Positions 1 to 8,385 of a DNA stretch of 64,000 nucleotides are shown in pieces. Within the stretch, counting starts at the first letter, position 1, and every line of letters begins with the position of its first letter. The stretch covers positions 1 through 64,000 of the forward strand of contig JADJTT010000014.1 in NCBI GenBank assembly GCA_016711045.1, in the 5' to 3' direction. Position numbers and translations under genes: made by a program. Origin of the DNA: Saprospirales bacterium. GTDB lineage: Bacteria > Bacteroidota > Bacteroidia > Chitinophagales > Saprospiraceae. The notes under the pieces are model-generated. The model worked only from the letters and a program-made list of their open reading frames with translations, ran no database searches and was not told the origin of the DNA.

Positions 1-200
1 GATTCTATGTGCCGGAAGCCACCGCGGCCGTGCTGACCATCTGGGATGTACAGGGACAACAATTGTACAAGCTGGAAGGCAAGTATGACAGAGGCTACCA
101 CGAAGTACGAATTGACGATATGCCGGCTACGGGTGTCTTGTACTATCGACTGGATACACCTGCCTTCACGGCAACACGAAAAATGATACAGACAAAGTAA
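1..200 (+). CDS. C-terminal tail of a T9SS type A sorted protein (5' end outside the window)
   Basis: Only the last ~65 codons are present; the reading frame is open to the left edge, so the GTG at 9 is not a real start. The visible part matches the final two thirds of a Por secretion system (type A) C-terminal sorting domain: beta-strands, a conserved GYHEVR segment, then TGVLYYRLDTP and a basic end RKMIQTK. The same segments (GYNEVR, TGVLYYQLDTP, TKKM) end the two giant proteins at 1185-7412 and 8386-14652, so this is probably a third, more diverged member of the same tandem family. The domain would be removed on passage through the type IX translocon. The function of the missing part cannot be known here. 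Confidence 0.85.
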   Translation, partial: FYVPEATAAVLTIWDVQGQQLYKLEGKYDRGYHEVRIDDMPATGVLYYRLDTPAFTATRKMIQTK

Positions 201-233
201 CGTTAGACACACACTATGAACCACTAAATTTGA

Positions 234-266
234 AGCCACTCACATCCCGTGAGTGGCTTTTTTTTT
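234..266 (+). terminator. Rho-independent terminator of the partial T9SS gene
   Basis: A perfect 10-bp stem (234-243 with 249-258, 5-nt loop) runs directly into nine T residues (258-266), 33 bp after the stop codon at 198-200. Confidence 0.9.
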
Positions 267-634
267 CAAAAACGAGCAAGAAGGTTTGTACTTTTTATGA
301 TTTGTAGTATTTTTGAAACACAAGTTGTTTTTTTGATACCTAATCAGTATTTTATTTTAAAAAATCAACTTTAGTGCTTGTCGAACGGAATATTGTGCTA
401 AATTTTTGCACATTTCGTTGGCCGAGCACTATGTAAAGAAAGATCCATTTGGTCTTTCTTTATGGATTTGCTTTATTGCGCTAACACTGACAAATTAAAA
501 CTCATGACCCAAATGTCGCTTCCACGACTTTGGACTAATTTTTTTTATTCAGGACAACTCCATGTTGCCCAGCCTCTTTCTTATGGGGCTTACCTCTGTA
601 TCGATTTCCCAAAACGTATAAACAATAATACCGG

Positions 635-682
635 CAAAGGCAGTACAAGCATTTTGAGCTTGTACTGCCTTTGTTTGTTTTG
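635..682 (+). promoter_or_regulatory. Perfect leader hairpin with T-rich tail, possible attenuator
   Basis: Bases 635-650 pair perfectly with 658-673 (16 bp, 7-nt loop) and are followed by the T-rich stretch 674-681. The structure lies ~53 bp before the ATG at 735. A related hairpin with the same CAGTAC-type stem core stands in the same place before the duplicate unit (7827-7870). A terminator-like fold inside a 5' leader suggests transcription attenuation, but it could also end a short leader RNA. Confidence 0.6.
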
Positions 683-734
683 CCATATTCCGATTGCGCT
701 TAAACAATTATTAATTCATAAAACTTTCGATCTC

Positions 735-1142
735 ATGAGAAAAACGAGATTTAAAATGATGTTGGTTGCGGCCTTTGCAGCTATTGCCATGCTGTTTGCA
801 GGGGCAGGACAGCTGCAAGCCCAAACCGATGGGGATGGCGACCTTCTGGCCTTGCCAACAGGAAGCTTTGTTAGTCAAGGGGAAGCAGAATTGCTTCTGA
901 TTACACAGGTAATTGACCTGAAGGGATTTATTGAGACCTTAATTCCTGGGACAGTTACCTACAAAACGACCGAACGGGCTATTTTTTATTACAGTGTCAT
1001 CCAGGATGGAGTTGTCTCCGGGCAGAATGTCCCGGTTGCCATTGTTTTGGGTCTGGAGAACGTCTCTCAGGACATGTATGGCGCTACCCCGGCAGAGCTT
1101 TTTGGGCTTCGTCAGAATGCAATAAACATGCTCAGCCAGTAG
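735..1142 (+). CDS. Small exported protein of unknown family, partner of the giant T9SS cargo (copy 1)
   Basis: A 135-aa protein with a clear signal peptide: basic start MRKTRFK, a hydrophobic stretch from about residue 8 to 23, and a likely cleavage after QLQAQ near residue 30. The ATG at 735 is chosen because it opens the signal peptide; the frame runs open further upstream to 462 without coding character. The mature ~105 residues match no family I recognise. They align without gaps over ~32 residues (starting GT, with conserved K, I, Y, I, V, G and VxVA) with the product of 7914-8351, so the two are diverged paralogs. The gene ends 42 bp before the giant gene at 1185 and shares its leader, which points to co-transcription. 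A secreted chaperone, anchor or cap for the giant protein is possible but is only inference. Confidence 0.75.
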   Translation: MRKTRFKMMLVAAFAAIAMLFAGAGQLQAQTDGDGDLLALPTGSFVSQGEAELLLITQVIDLKGFIETLIPGTVTYKTTERAIFYYSVIQDGVVSGQNVPVAIVLGLENVSQDMYGATPAELFGLRQNAINMLSQ

Positions 1143-1184
1143 GCGTGAAAATGATCTAAATCCATCAAAACAAAAATGTAACTC

Positions 1185-4100
1185 ATGAAAAATAAAAATA
1201 GTACACAAACACTGGCAACCAGCATGGTAAAGTGGGTCCTGGCGATGGCCATTCCCTTCCTGCTGGGGCAAACAGTCCAGGCGCAGACGGTGTTCCCCTG
1301 CGAAACTTCCGCTACGTATGTCGAGGCTTTTGGCCAGGCAGGAACTACTTTCCTGGGCAGTGGAGATGATTCGAACTATACGTTGGCTCTTCCTTTCACA
1401 TTCAATCTTTTTGGCACCAACTATACCTCTGTGACAGCGGGTACCCATGGGTATCTTGGGTTTGGCGGCACACGGGGCCTGGGTAACGTGGACGTGCCAA
1501 CTACCCTTACCGGTGGCGCCATGTATCCCTATTGGGATGACCTGGATGCGGGTCCTACCATCCCCAATACCGGCATTTATTACCGGACAGATGGAGTATC
1601 CCCCAACCAGGTATTCACTATTGAATGGTACCATGTAGGGCACTTTGGCGATGTAGCCGGCCAATATGTAACCTTCCAGGTGCAATTATTTGAAACGACC
1701 AATGCGTTCAAGTTCTGCTATGAAGACGTATTTTTCGGCGGCACCCAAACGGCGTTTGACCGCGGCGCCAGCGCTACGGTAGGGGTTGAAGGCGTTGGGG
1801 TGCAGGCTACGCGCCCATGGGGCAGGTTCAGTTTCAATGCAGCTGCATTGAACGACAATACCTGTATTGAATTTTTCCCTGCATTGGCTTGTACGCCGGT
1901 ACCGAGCGGTACGCTCAACTTGAGCACCAGCCCCACCAACTGTGAAGTGAATGCAATTGTGCCCGTGCCGGTTTCTTCTCCAGCAGGGTGCGCGGCCAAC
2001 CTGGGCTTGAAATACAAGGTAGGCAGCAGCGCGTTTGTTACGCTCAATCAGCCTTTCCCGCCAAATGTGGTAGTGCCCGGACTGGGCCAAGGGCCGCATA
2101 CGGTCACCTGGCAGTATTTTAGCCCGGGCTGTCCGCTGGTAGTGGGGCCAGCTGTTACCCAAACGATCAATGTGGCGGACGAGATAGATCCGATTGCGAT
2201 CTGCCCGGCAGACATTGTCGTAAACCTCGATCCGGGGCTTTGCGCGGCTTTTGTGAGCTATACGGTAACGGGAACAGACAACTGTCCGTTCACCGGCCCC
2301 AGCGGCATGGTCAGCACGATCAACGCCTCCAATAACAGTGGTAGCGTAGGCGGTATGGTCTACTTTGATATTCATAACCTGTCAGGGGGCAACCTGACGA
2401 TCACGGAATTGGGCATGCGGATCACCGCAGCCACCATGGTCAATATTTACCTTAAACCGGATACCTACGTGGGTAGTACCGGGAACGCAGCAGCCTGGAC
2501 CCTGGCGGGAACAGCCGATGCAACGGGTGGTCCGTTTACCCCGTCCCTGACTCCTGCGCCGACCAACTTCATCCTTCCTCCAGGCAACTGGGGTGTCGCG
2601 CTGCATACGCTTACGGCCGGCAACCAATACACCAATGGCACCGGTGCCAACCAATTCTTTACCGATGGTACCGTTGAACTTAGCCTTGGTGCCGCTTCAA
2701 ATACGCCCTGGGTCGCTGCGGCCTTCACCCCTCGGGTTTGGAACGGTTATGTGACTTACCAGAGTCCGAGCGTAGATCCCGAACCTGTACAAACCTCAGG
2801 TCTTCCCTCGGGCATTGAATACCCCATGGGTACGGTTACCAACTGCTTTAGCATTACGGATATTCAAGGCAACGTCGGCACCTGCTGCTTTGACGTGACG
2901 GTACTGGAATACCAGAACCCGACTGCCACCCTGGCTTGCAACGACAACGTACAAATCAGCCTCGATGAGACGGGCTGTGTAGAAGTACTTGCTGACATGG
3001 TATTGGAAGGCGGCCCTTATGGCTGCTATGATGACTATATCGTAGAAATTTTGAACCAGTTTGGTTTCCCCACCGGCAACCAGGTTTGCTGCTCGGATGT
3101 AGGGCTGACCAAGACGGTACGCGTCACGGATCCCGATACGGGCAACAAGTGCTGGGGCTCGCTGACAGTAGAAGACAAGTTGCCGCCGATCATTGAGTGC
3201 CTCAATTTCGATATTTCCTGTACCCAGGATTTCCCGGATCATCCCCATCCGGAAATATCCATTGGTTCGCCTCCTGCAACCCTGGCCACGGTCAACGCGC
3301 CCAACAACGGGAACTCCTCGGGTGGTATGGTATGGTTTGATGTGGAAAACCTGACCGGCGGCGATGTGACGGTAACCGAACTCGGCGTGAACGTCTCCGG
3401 TGCAACCATGGTCGACGTTTACCTCCGCCCCGGCACCTATGTAGGGAACACCGGAGGTCCGGCAGGCTGGACCCTGGTGGCTCAGGCTGATGCAACCACC
3501 GGTCCGTTTGCAGGTGCGGTTATCGGGGGCCCGGTAATCACCCCGGCGCCGACCAACTTCGTTATTCCTGCTGGCACCTGGGGTGTGGCACTGCACGCCC
3601 TGTCGGCTGCACAAAGCTATACCAACGGCACCGGCGCCAACCAAAGTTTCACCGATGGCAACCTCACCATAACACTCGGTTCGACCGCAAACACGCCCTG
3701 GGGCGCTGCGTTCACACCTCGGGTATGGAACGGTTACATCACCTACTCGAGCCTGTTTGAGGCTGACTTGATCGAACCGACCGACAACTGTGAAGTAGTC
3801 GATCTGAGCTTTGTCGAAACCATCCAGAACGGTACTTGCGACGGAGAGAGCCAGACAATTACCCGCATATGGACGGCTACCGACCAAAGTGGCAACCATT
3901 CCTCCTGCACACAAACGATCACACGCAAACGCCCGACTTTAGCCGATATCGAATTGCCGCCTTCTTATGACGGGGTCAACAATCCTGCACTGGATTGCTC
4001 CGGCAACGGTTGGGATACCAATGGCAACGGCTATCCGGATCCAAGTGAAACCGGAGGCATCACCATCACCGGCAACCCGTTTGTGAATGAGGATATCTGC

Positions 4101-7100
4101 GAAATGACCGCTACATATGAGGATATAATGATCCCTATTTGCGAAGGAACCTTCAAGGTAGTGCGCAAGTGGCTGGTCATCGACTGGTGCACGGTTGAAC
4201 AATTGGCCTACGATCAGGTTATCAAAGTGGCTGATCAAACCGGCCCGACGGTTGTATGTCCGACTGGTCCGCTGACCATCAATGTATATCAGGGTACTTA
4301 CAGCACGAGTGGTCCGCACGACGTGTGCAAAGGCAATGTGGTGATCCAGCCCCTGGAGGTGACGGGCGACGATTGCTCCAGCGTAAATCCGGCAAGTTAC
4401 AAGACCGAACTGTGGACCCTTGGCGCAGGCACCCTGCTCCAGTCGATCACGGGCAACGGAGGTACCTTCACCAACGTAGAACTGATCGCGGACAACCCGC
4501 CGACCAACAACGCACAATACACGGTTCGTCACACCTTTATGGATGTGTGTGGCAACCAGAGCGAATGCATCTACAACATCACCGTAATCGACAAAGTACC
4601 GCCGGTGCCGATCTGTGACGAGATCACGGAACTGGCCCTGACGAACAGCGGTGGTTCGGGCGAAGGCTGCAGCATCCTGCCGGCCAAAAACCTGGACGAC
4701 GGTTCATATGACAACTGCGGCGATGTATTCTTCTATGCAGCCAAGATGAATCCGTTCCTCACCCCGCCGTACTTCTACCAGTACTACAAGACGCTGGAAT
4801 ATTGCTGCGACGAAGTTGGGGACAACATGGTGATCGTACTTGTACTGGATTTCGATCCGACAACGGTACCGGGCGCTACGCTGCCCGATGGTTCGGTGTT
4901 CCTGTTCCCGGGCAACCCGATCTTCGAAGGTTCCTTCAACACCTGTATGGTGACCGTAGGCGTAACCGACAAGATCCCACCTGTGACCCTGTTCTGCCCG
5001 GCCAACCAGACGATCAACTGCGATACGTATCTGAATACCTACGCTTCCGGCGTGAGCCAGGGCGATTACAGTGTACTGGCCGGCTTCGGCTTCCCGCAGT
5101 TCTTCGACAATTGCAACTACGATGAGGTATACACCGTTACGGTGAACCTGAACAACTGTACCGAAGGTTCGATCACGCGCAACTGGACGGCCAGCGATTC
5201 AAACGGCCAGGTTTCCTGCACGCAGACCATCACGGTCACCCACAAATCTGACTGGGTCGTTGAATTCCCGGCTGATTTCACGGGCCAGTGCACCAACGGC
5301 CAGTTGCCGGATACGGGCGAACCGAAGATCTTCCACGACGAGTGTGAATTGATCGGCGTATCGCACGAAGACCAGCTCTTCACGATCGTACCGGATGCGT
5401 GCTACAAGATCGTACGTACCTGGAACGTGATCAACTGGTGTATCTATGACGACTTTGGCTACGATGCATACCTGGAAACAGGCCATGCAGAATGTAACCT
5501 GAACCAGGATTGGGATGGCGACGGCGACAAAGATTGCCGCACCTTCCGCGATGGATACAACTCGACCGGCAACCCGGGCACCCCTGACGGCTACATCAGC
5601 TACAAGCAGGTGATCAAGGTGATCGACAACGAGGCTCCTGCCTTCACGATCCCGGCGATCGACGGCTGTATCACGGATACGGATTGCAACACCAATATCA
5701 CGCTGCCTTACCCGGATATCACCGACGATTGCTCCCTGGCAAATGAGGTGACTATCACGGGCGACTTCGGTACCTTCAACAATATCACGGGCGACGTAAC
5801 CGTAGCCAACGTAGGTGTAGGCGAATACGATGTAACGTATGCCGTAACCGACAACTGTGGCAACACAGGCTATCAGACGATCACGGTAGTAGTGGAAGAC
5901 TGCAAGAAGCCGACTCCGCTGTGCGACAATGGCCTCGTGGTCGAGATCATGCAAACGCAGATGGTGGAAGTATGGGCCGATGCATTTGACGAAGGTTCCT
6001 TCGACAACTGCGGTCCGATCACCTCGTTCAGCTTCTCGCCGGATGTAACGGATCTGACCCATATCTTCACCTGCGATGACCTCGGTCAGCAGCCGGTACA
6101 GATCTGGGTAACGGATATCTATGGCAATCAGGATTACTGCGAGACCTTCATCGTGATACAGGATAACATGGGCTTCTGTGGAGGCGGTGTACCTGCCGTA
6201 GTGGCCGGTGCAGTAGCTACTGAAACCGAAGCCGGTGTGCAGGGCGTAAATGTAGAGGTGAATGGCGGTATCTTCAGCCAATTCACCGACCTGTCCGGTA
6301 ACTACACCTTCAACCTGGTTGCAGGTGGAGACTACACCGTCACGCCGATGTTGGATCTGAACCCGAGCAACGGAGTAACTACCTGGGACCTCGTGCTGAT
6401 CAGCCGCCACATCCTGGGCATCCAGCCGCTGGATTCTCCGTACAAGATGATTGCTGCCGATGCCAATAAGTCAAACAGCGTAACTACGCTCGACATGGTA
6501 CACATCCGCAAGGTGATCCTGCAGATCGAACCGGGCTTCCCGAACAACACGTCCTGGCGCTTTGTCGACAAGGACTTTGTGTTCCCGAACCCTGCGAATC
6601 CGTTTGCAGCTACGTTCCCGGAAGTGATCAACTACAACAACCTGACTGCAGACGACCTGAATGCGGACTTCGTAGCGGTGAAAGTGGGTGATGTAAACGG
6701 CTCTGCCGCCACCAGCCTCAACGGCGACGTAGAAGACCGCACGTTCAACGGCTCGATGAATATTGACGTACAAGATCAGCAACTGAAGGCTGGCAAGACC
6801 TACACGGTTGACTTCACGGCAGAAGCCATCGACCTGTTGGGCTACCAGTTCACCCTGAACTACAACACCGAAGCTATCGAGATCCAAAACCTCGTGGCTG
6901 GTGTGGCCGGTGAAGAGAACTTCGGTATGCTGCTGGAAGAAGGCGTGCTGACGACCAGCTGGAACGTATCCGAGGCTCGTGCCCTGGCACAAGGCGAAGT
7001 ACTGTTCAGCCTGGTAGTGAAAGCCAATGCAGATGTGGCATTGAGCGAAGTGTTCGGCGTAAGCTCGACTTACACCGCAGCTGAAGCCTACGGAGCTGAT

Positions 7101-7412
7101 GGTGTCCCGATGGCTATCGGGATGATGTTCAACGGCACAGAGGCAACCGGTTTTGCCCTGTACCAGAACGTACCGAACCCGTTCAAGGGTGAAACGGTAA
7201 TCGGCTTTACGCTTCCGGAAGCAAGCACCGCTACGCTGACGGTAATGGATGTATCCGGAAAAGTACTGGTCACAGTGGCAGGTGAGTATGCAAAAGGCTA
7301 CAACGAAGTACGCCTTGGTAGTGGCGAAACATCTTTCGCCACTGGTGTCCTCTACTACCAATTGGATACGCCGACGCACAGCGCAACGAAGAAGATGGTT
7401 ATCATCGAATAA
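1185..7412 (+). CDS. Giant T9SS cargo: variable head, HYR-like repeats, dockerin-like, cohesin-like and type A sorting domain (copy 1)
   Basis: A 2,075-aa secreted protein. Residues 1-34 form a signal peptide (cut after VQAQ). Residues ~35-235 are a beta-rich head resembling nidogen-like exteriors. Residues ~375-526 and ~701-856 are two copies of a ~150-aa beta-sandwich module (GGMVxFD... PRVWNGY), the second nested between Cys-rich HYR-like repeats that fill ~530-1690. Around 1720-1783 two dockerin-type repeats are visible (SNGVTTWDLVLISRHIL and a second ANKSNSVTTLD). Residues ~1854-1982 look cohesin-like and 1985-2075 are a T9SS type A sorting domain (LYQNVPNPF). The protein should be exported by Sec and T9SS and attached to the surface or released. 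Its 3' 4.5 kb is almost the same as that of 8386-14652. Adhesion or matrix assembly is inferred; no catalytic motif was seen. Confidence 0.85.
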   Translation: MKNKNSTQTLATSMVKWVLAMAIPFLLGQTVQAQTVFPCETSATYVEAFGQAGTTFLGSGDDSNYTLALPFTFNLFGTNYTSVTAGTHGYLGFGGTRGLGNVDVPTTLTGGAMYPYWDDLDAGPTIPNTGIYYRTDGVSPNQVFTIEWYHVGHFGDVAGQYVTFQVQLFETTNAFKFCYEDVFFGGTQTAFDRGASATVGVEGVGVQATRPWGRFSFNAAALNDNTCIEFFPALACTPVPSGTLNLSTSPTNCEVNAIVPVPVSSPAGCAANLGLKYKVGSSAFVTLNQPFPPNVVVPGLGQGPHTVTWQYFSPGCPLVVGPAVTQTINVADEIDPIAICPADIVVNLDPGLCAAFVSYTVTGTDNCPFTGPSGMVSTINASNNSGSVGGMVYFDIHNLSGGNLTITELGMRITAATMVNIYLKPDTYVGSTGNAAAWTLAGTADATGGPFTPSLTPAPTNFILPPGNWGVALHTLTAGNQYTNGTGANQFFTDGTVELSLGAASNTPWVAAAFTPRVWNGYVTYQSPSVDPEPVQTSGLPSGIEYPMGTVTNCFSITDIQGNVGTCCFDVTVLEYQNPTATLACNDNVQISLDETGCVEVLADMVLEGGPYGCYDDYIVEILNQFGFPTGNQVCCSDVGLTKTVRVTDPDTGNKCWGSLTVEDKLPPIIECLNFDISCTQDFPDHPHPEISIGSPPATLATVNAPNNGNSSGGMVWFDVENLTGGDVTVTELGVNVSGATMVDVYLRPGTYVGNTGGPAGWTLVAQADATTGPFAGAVIGGPVITPAPTNFVIPAGTWGVALHALSAAQSYTNGTGANQSFTDGNLTITLGSTANTPWGAAFTPRVWNGYITYSSLFEADLIEPTDNCEVVDLSFVETIQNGTCDGESQTITRIWTATDQSGNHSSCTQTITRKRPTLADIELPPSYDGVNNPALDCSGNGWDTNGNGYPDPSETGGITITGNPFVNEDICEMTATYEDIMIPICEGTFKVVRKWLVIDWCTVEQLAYDQVIKVADQTGPTVVCPTGPLTINVYQGTYSTSGPHDVCKGNVVIQPLEVTGDDCSSVNPASYKTELWTLGAGTLLQSITGNGGTFTNVELIADNPPTNNAQYTVRHTFMDVCGNQSECIYNITVIDKVPPVPICDEITELALTNSGGSGEGCSILPAKNLDDGSYDNCGDVFFYAAKMNPFLTPPYFYQYYKTLEYCCDEVGDNMVIVLVLDFDPTTVPGATLPDGSVFLFPGNPIFEGSFNTCMVTVGVTDKIPPVTLFCPANQTINCDTYLNTYASGVSQGDYSVLAGFGFPQFFDNCNYDEVYTVTVNLNNCTEGSITRNWTASDSNGQVSCTQTITVTHKSDWVVEFPADFTGQCTNGQLPDTGEPKIFHDECELIGVSHEDQLFTIVPDACYKIVRTWNVINWCIYDDFGYDAYLETGHAECNLNQDWDGDGDKDCRTFRDGYNSTGNPGTPDGYISYKQVIKVIDNEAPAFTIPAIDGCITDTDCNTNITLPYPDITDDCSLANEVTITGDFGTFNNITGDVTVANVGVGEYDVTYAVTDNCGNTGYQTITVVVEDCKKPTPLCDNGLVVEIMQTQMVEVWADAFDEGSFDNCGPITSFSFSPDVTDLTHIFTCDDLGQQPVQIWVTDIYGNQDYCETFIVIQDNMGFCGGGVPAVVAGAVATETEAGVQGVNVEVNGGIFSQFTDLSGNYTFNLVAGGDYTVTPMLDLNPSNGVTTWDLVLISRHILGIQPLDSPYKMIAADANKSNSVTTLDMVHIRKVILQIEPGFPNNTSWRFVDKDFVFPNPANPFAATFPEVINYNNLTADDLNADFVAVKVGDVNGSAATSLNGDVEDRTFNGSMNIDVQDQQLKAGKTYTVDFTAEAIDLLGYQFTLNYNTEAIEIQNLVAGVAGEENFGMLLEEGVLTTSWNVSEARALAQGEVLFSLVVKANADVALSEVFGVSSTYTAAEAYGADGVPMAIGMMFNGTEATGFALYQNVPNPFKGETVIGFTLPEASTATLTVMDVSGKVLVTVAGEYAKGYNEVRLGSGETSFATGVLYYQLDTPTHSATKKMVIIE
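2917..7412 (+). repeat. Direct repeat, ~4.5 kb, copy 1 (shared body of the giant genes)
   Basis: From about 2917 to the stop codon the sequence corresponds codon for codon to 10141-14652 apart from a few short indels. Identity is very high and reaches 215 identical bases in a row (6876-7090 against 14113-14327). The similarity continues past the stop into the palindrome and terminator (7426-7513 against 14660-14743). Confidence 0.9.
7320..7343 (+). repeat. GGCGAAA palindrome inside the coding region (copy 1)
   Basis: A perfect 10-bp stem (7320-7329 with 7334-7343, loop CATC) encodes the SGETSFAT stretch of the sorting domain. In the partial gene at the left edge the same place reads DDMPAT and has no palindrome, so the element looks inserted into a surface loop. 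It resembles the intergenic palindromes at 7426, 14660 and 32154. Confidence 0.6.
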
Positions 7413-7425
7413 TACACGGTCGTAA

Positions 7426-7445
7426 GGGCGAAAAATCTTTCGCCC
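7426..7445 (+). repeat. GGGCGAAA intergenic palindrome
   Basis: The 20-base element GGGCGAAAAATCTTTCGCCC forms an 8-bp stem with a 4-nt loop, 13 bp after the stop codon of the giant gene. Nearly identical elements follow the stop codons at 14652 and 32154. Confidence 0.7.
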
Positions 7446-7477
7446 GGCCAAAAATTAAATCGGTTTTTGGGATTAGG

Positions 7478-7513
7478 CCCCTCTCTGCTTCGGTAGAGAG
7501 GGGTTCTTTTTTT
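7478..7513 (+). terminator. Rho-independent terminator of giant gene copy 1
   Basis: A perfect 9-bp stem (7478-7486 with 7495-7503, loop containing TTCG) is followed by TTC and a run of T to 7513. The same hairpin, slightly changed, ends copy 2 at 14710-14743. Confidence 0.9.
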
Positions 7514-7826
7514 GCTGAAATGTTTTGGCGATCCCAAAAATAGCTTATATTTGGCGCATATTATCCAAATGTCCAATTTCCCCAATTAGCCGTTTTCCAT
7601 TTAAATCAAGCTTCCAATAGGAATGCTTGAAACTTTAACCTATTGGTTATCAATAGTTTTTTTTGTGATTTGCGCTTTTCTAACAAATTAAATGCTCAGT
7701 ATGCAAAGGGCTCCTCTACATTGTCGGAGGGAATCTCGGAGCGGTGATATGTCGTCAGAATCGACCTTCTTGGAGAGGTCCTGTCGTTGTAGTATACCTT
7801 ATTGTGAAAATACCCTCAAGGAGGGG

Positions 7827-7870
7827 AAAAAAACAGTACAAGGCTGAGTGCCTCATACTGTTTTTTTTTT
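7827..7870 (+). promoter_or_regulatory. Terminator-like leader hairpin, possible attenuator of unit 2
   Basis: Bases 7827-7844 pair with 7850-7867 (12 bp, a 2x2 internal loop, then 4 bp, 5-nt loop) and the right arm runs into ten T residues (7861-7870). The fold lies 43 bp before the ATG at 7914, matching in position and stem core the hairpin at 635-673. With its T-run this is a full intrinsic-terminator shape placed inside a leader. Confidence 0.65.
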
Positions 7871-7913
7871 GTTCAATGCGCTATTAATATTATTAACAAA
7901 AACATTCAATCTC

Positions 7914-8351
7914 ATGAAGAAAACTATTTCAGAAGTGCAAAAAAGCACTTTCTCCGTTATCATGAGCATGTCGCTCTTCGCCTTAATATTCCTGTTTGCA
8001 GGGATAGGGCAGGCTGCAGCTCAAACAGATGCTGCTGTAGCAGCCTCTCCATATGGGGGCAAGATATTTAAGTCCGCCCCTGTTGCCTCAGAGGCGCTCC
8101 AGGTAGAATTGCCGGCATTGTACACCCAGCTCAGTTTATTGGTAGAAGGAACGAAAGCGCACAAGCGCAAAGGACTGGAAATATTGTGCTACAAAGGAAT
8201 ATTGAGCGATGTTACCGGGGGCGCCCAGGTCGCAGTCGCTTATGAAGAAAACCTGGCCATTTTTTCCAATGCATTAAATATGGCTGATCAAAACGACTTG
8301 AACTTCCTTCGGAGCGTTCAATCCACCTTGTTCAACCTATTGACTAATTGA
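7914..8351 (+). CDS. Small exported protein of unknown family, partner of the giant T9SS cargo (copy 2)
   Basis: A 145-aa protein with a signal peptide: MKKTISEVQK, a hydrophobic core (IMSMSLFALIFLFAGIG) and a likely cut after AAAQ near residue 37. The ATG at 7914 opens this signal and has the same CTCATGA context as the starts at 735, 1185 and 8386. The mature part is a diverged paralog of 735-1142: 11 of 32 positions are identical in an ungapped alignment around GTKAHK...VAVAY, and both end in a Leu/Asn-rich helix. It matches no family I know. It ends 34 bp before the second giant gene and almost surely shares its transcript. Confidence 0.75.
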   Translation: MKKTISEVQKSTFSVIMSMSLFALIFLFAGIGQAAAQTDAAVAASPYGGKIFKSAPVASEALQVELPALYTQLSLLVEGTKAHKRKGLEILCYKGILSDVTGGAQVAVAYEENLAIFSNALNMADQNDLNFLRSVQSTLFNLLTN

Positions 8352-8385
8352 GGAATTTCCCTTGCTACTAAAAAAATGAATTCTC

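Larger units (their letters stand above)
201..734 (+). other. Gene-free leader region upstream of the first small-protein/giant-protein unit
   Basis: After the terminator the sequence is AT-rich and carries no supported gene; an in-frame extension of the small gene to 462 has no start support and no coding character. Two hairpins are visible: a perfect 10-bp stem at 434-443/453-462 and a perfect 16-bp stem at 635-650/658-673. A weak promoter-like pair (TTG at 378-380, TAAATTTT at 399-406) lies before them, which would give a 5' leader of about 325 nt. The promoter is only a guess. Confidence 0.5.
7413..7913 (+). other. Gene-free spacer and leader of the second unit
   Basis: The 501 bases hold the palindrome at 7426, the terminator at 7478, an AT-rich stretch, a mixed segment at ~7700-7800 without a convincing long stem, and the leader hairpin at 7827. 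No supported gene lies here, and no promoter could be placed with confidence. Confidence 0.5.

Noticed and set aside
939..2375. Long open frames on the minus strand opposite the giant gene (for example 939-1685 and 1686-2375, and similar ones to 13260)
   Set aside because: They lie opposite a coherent secreted protein with full domain order; their translations are rich in Arg, His and Cys without any domain, as expected for antisense shadows of GC-rich repeats.
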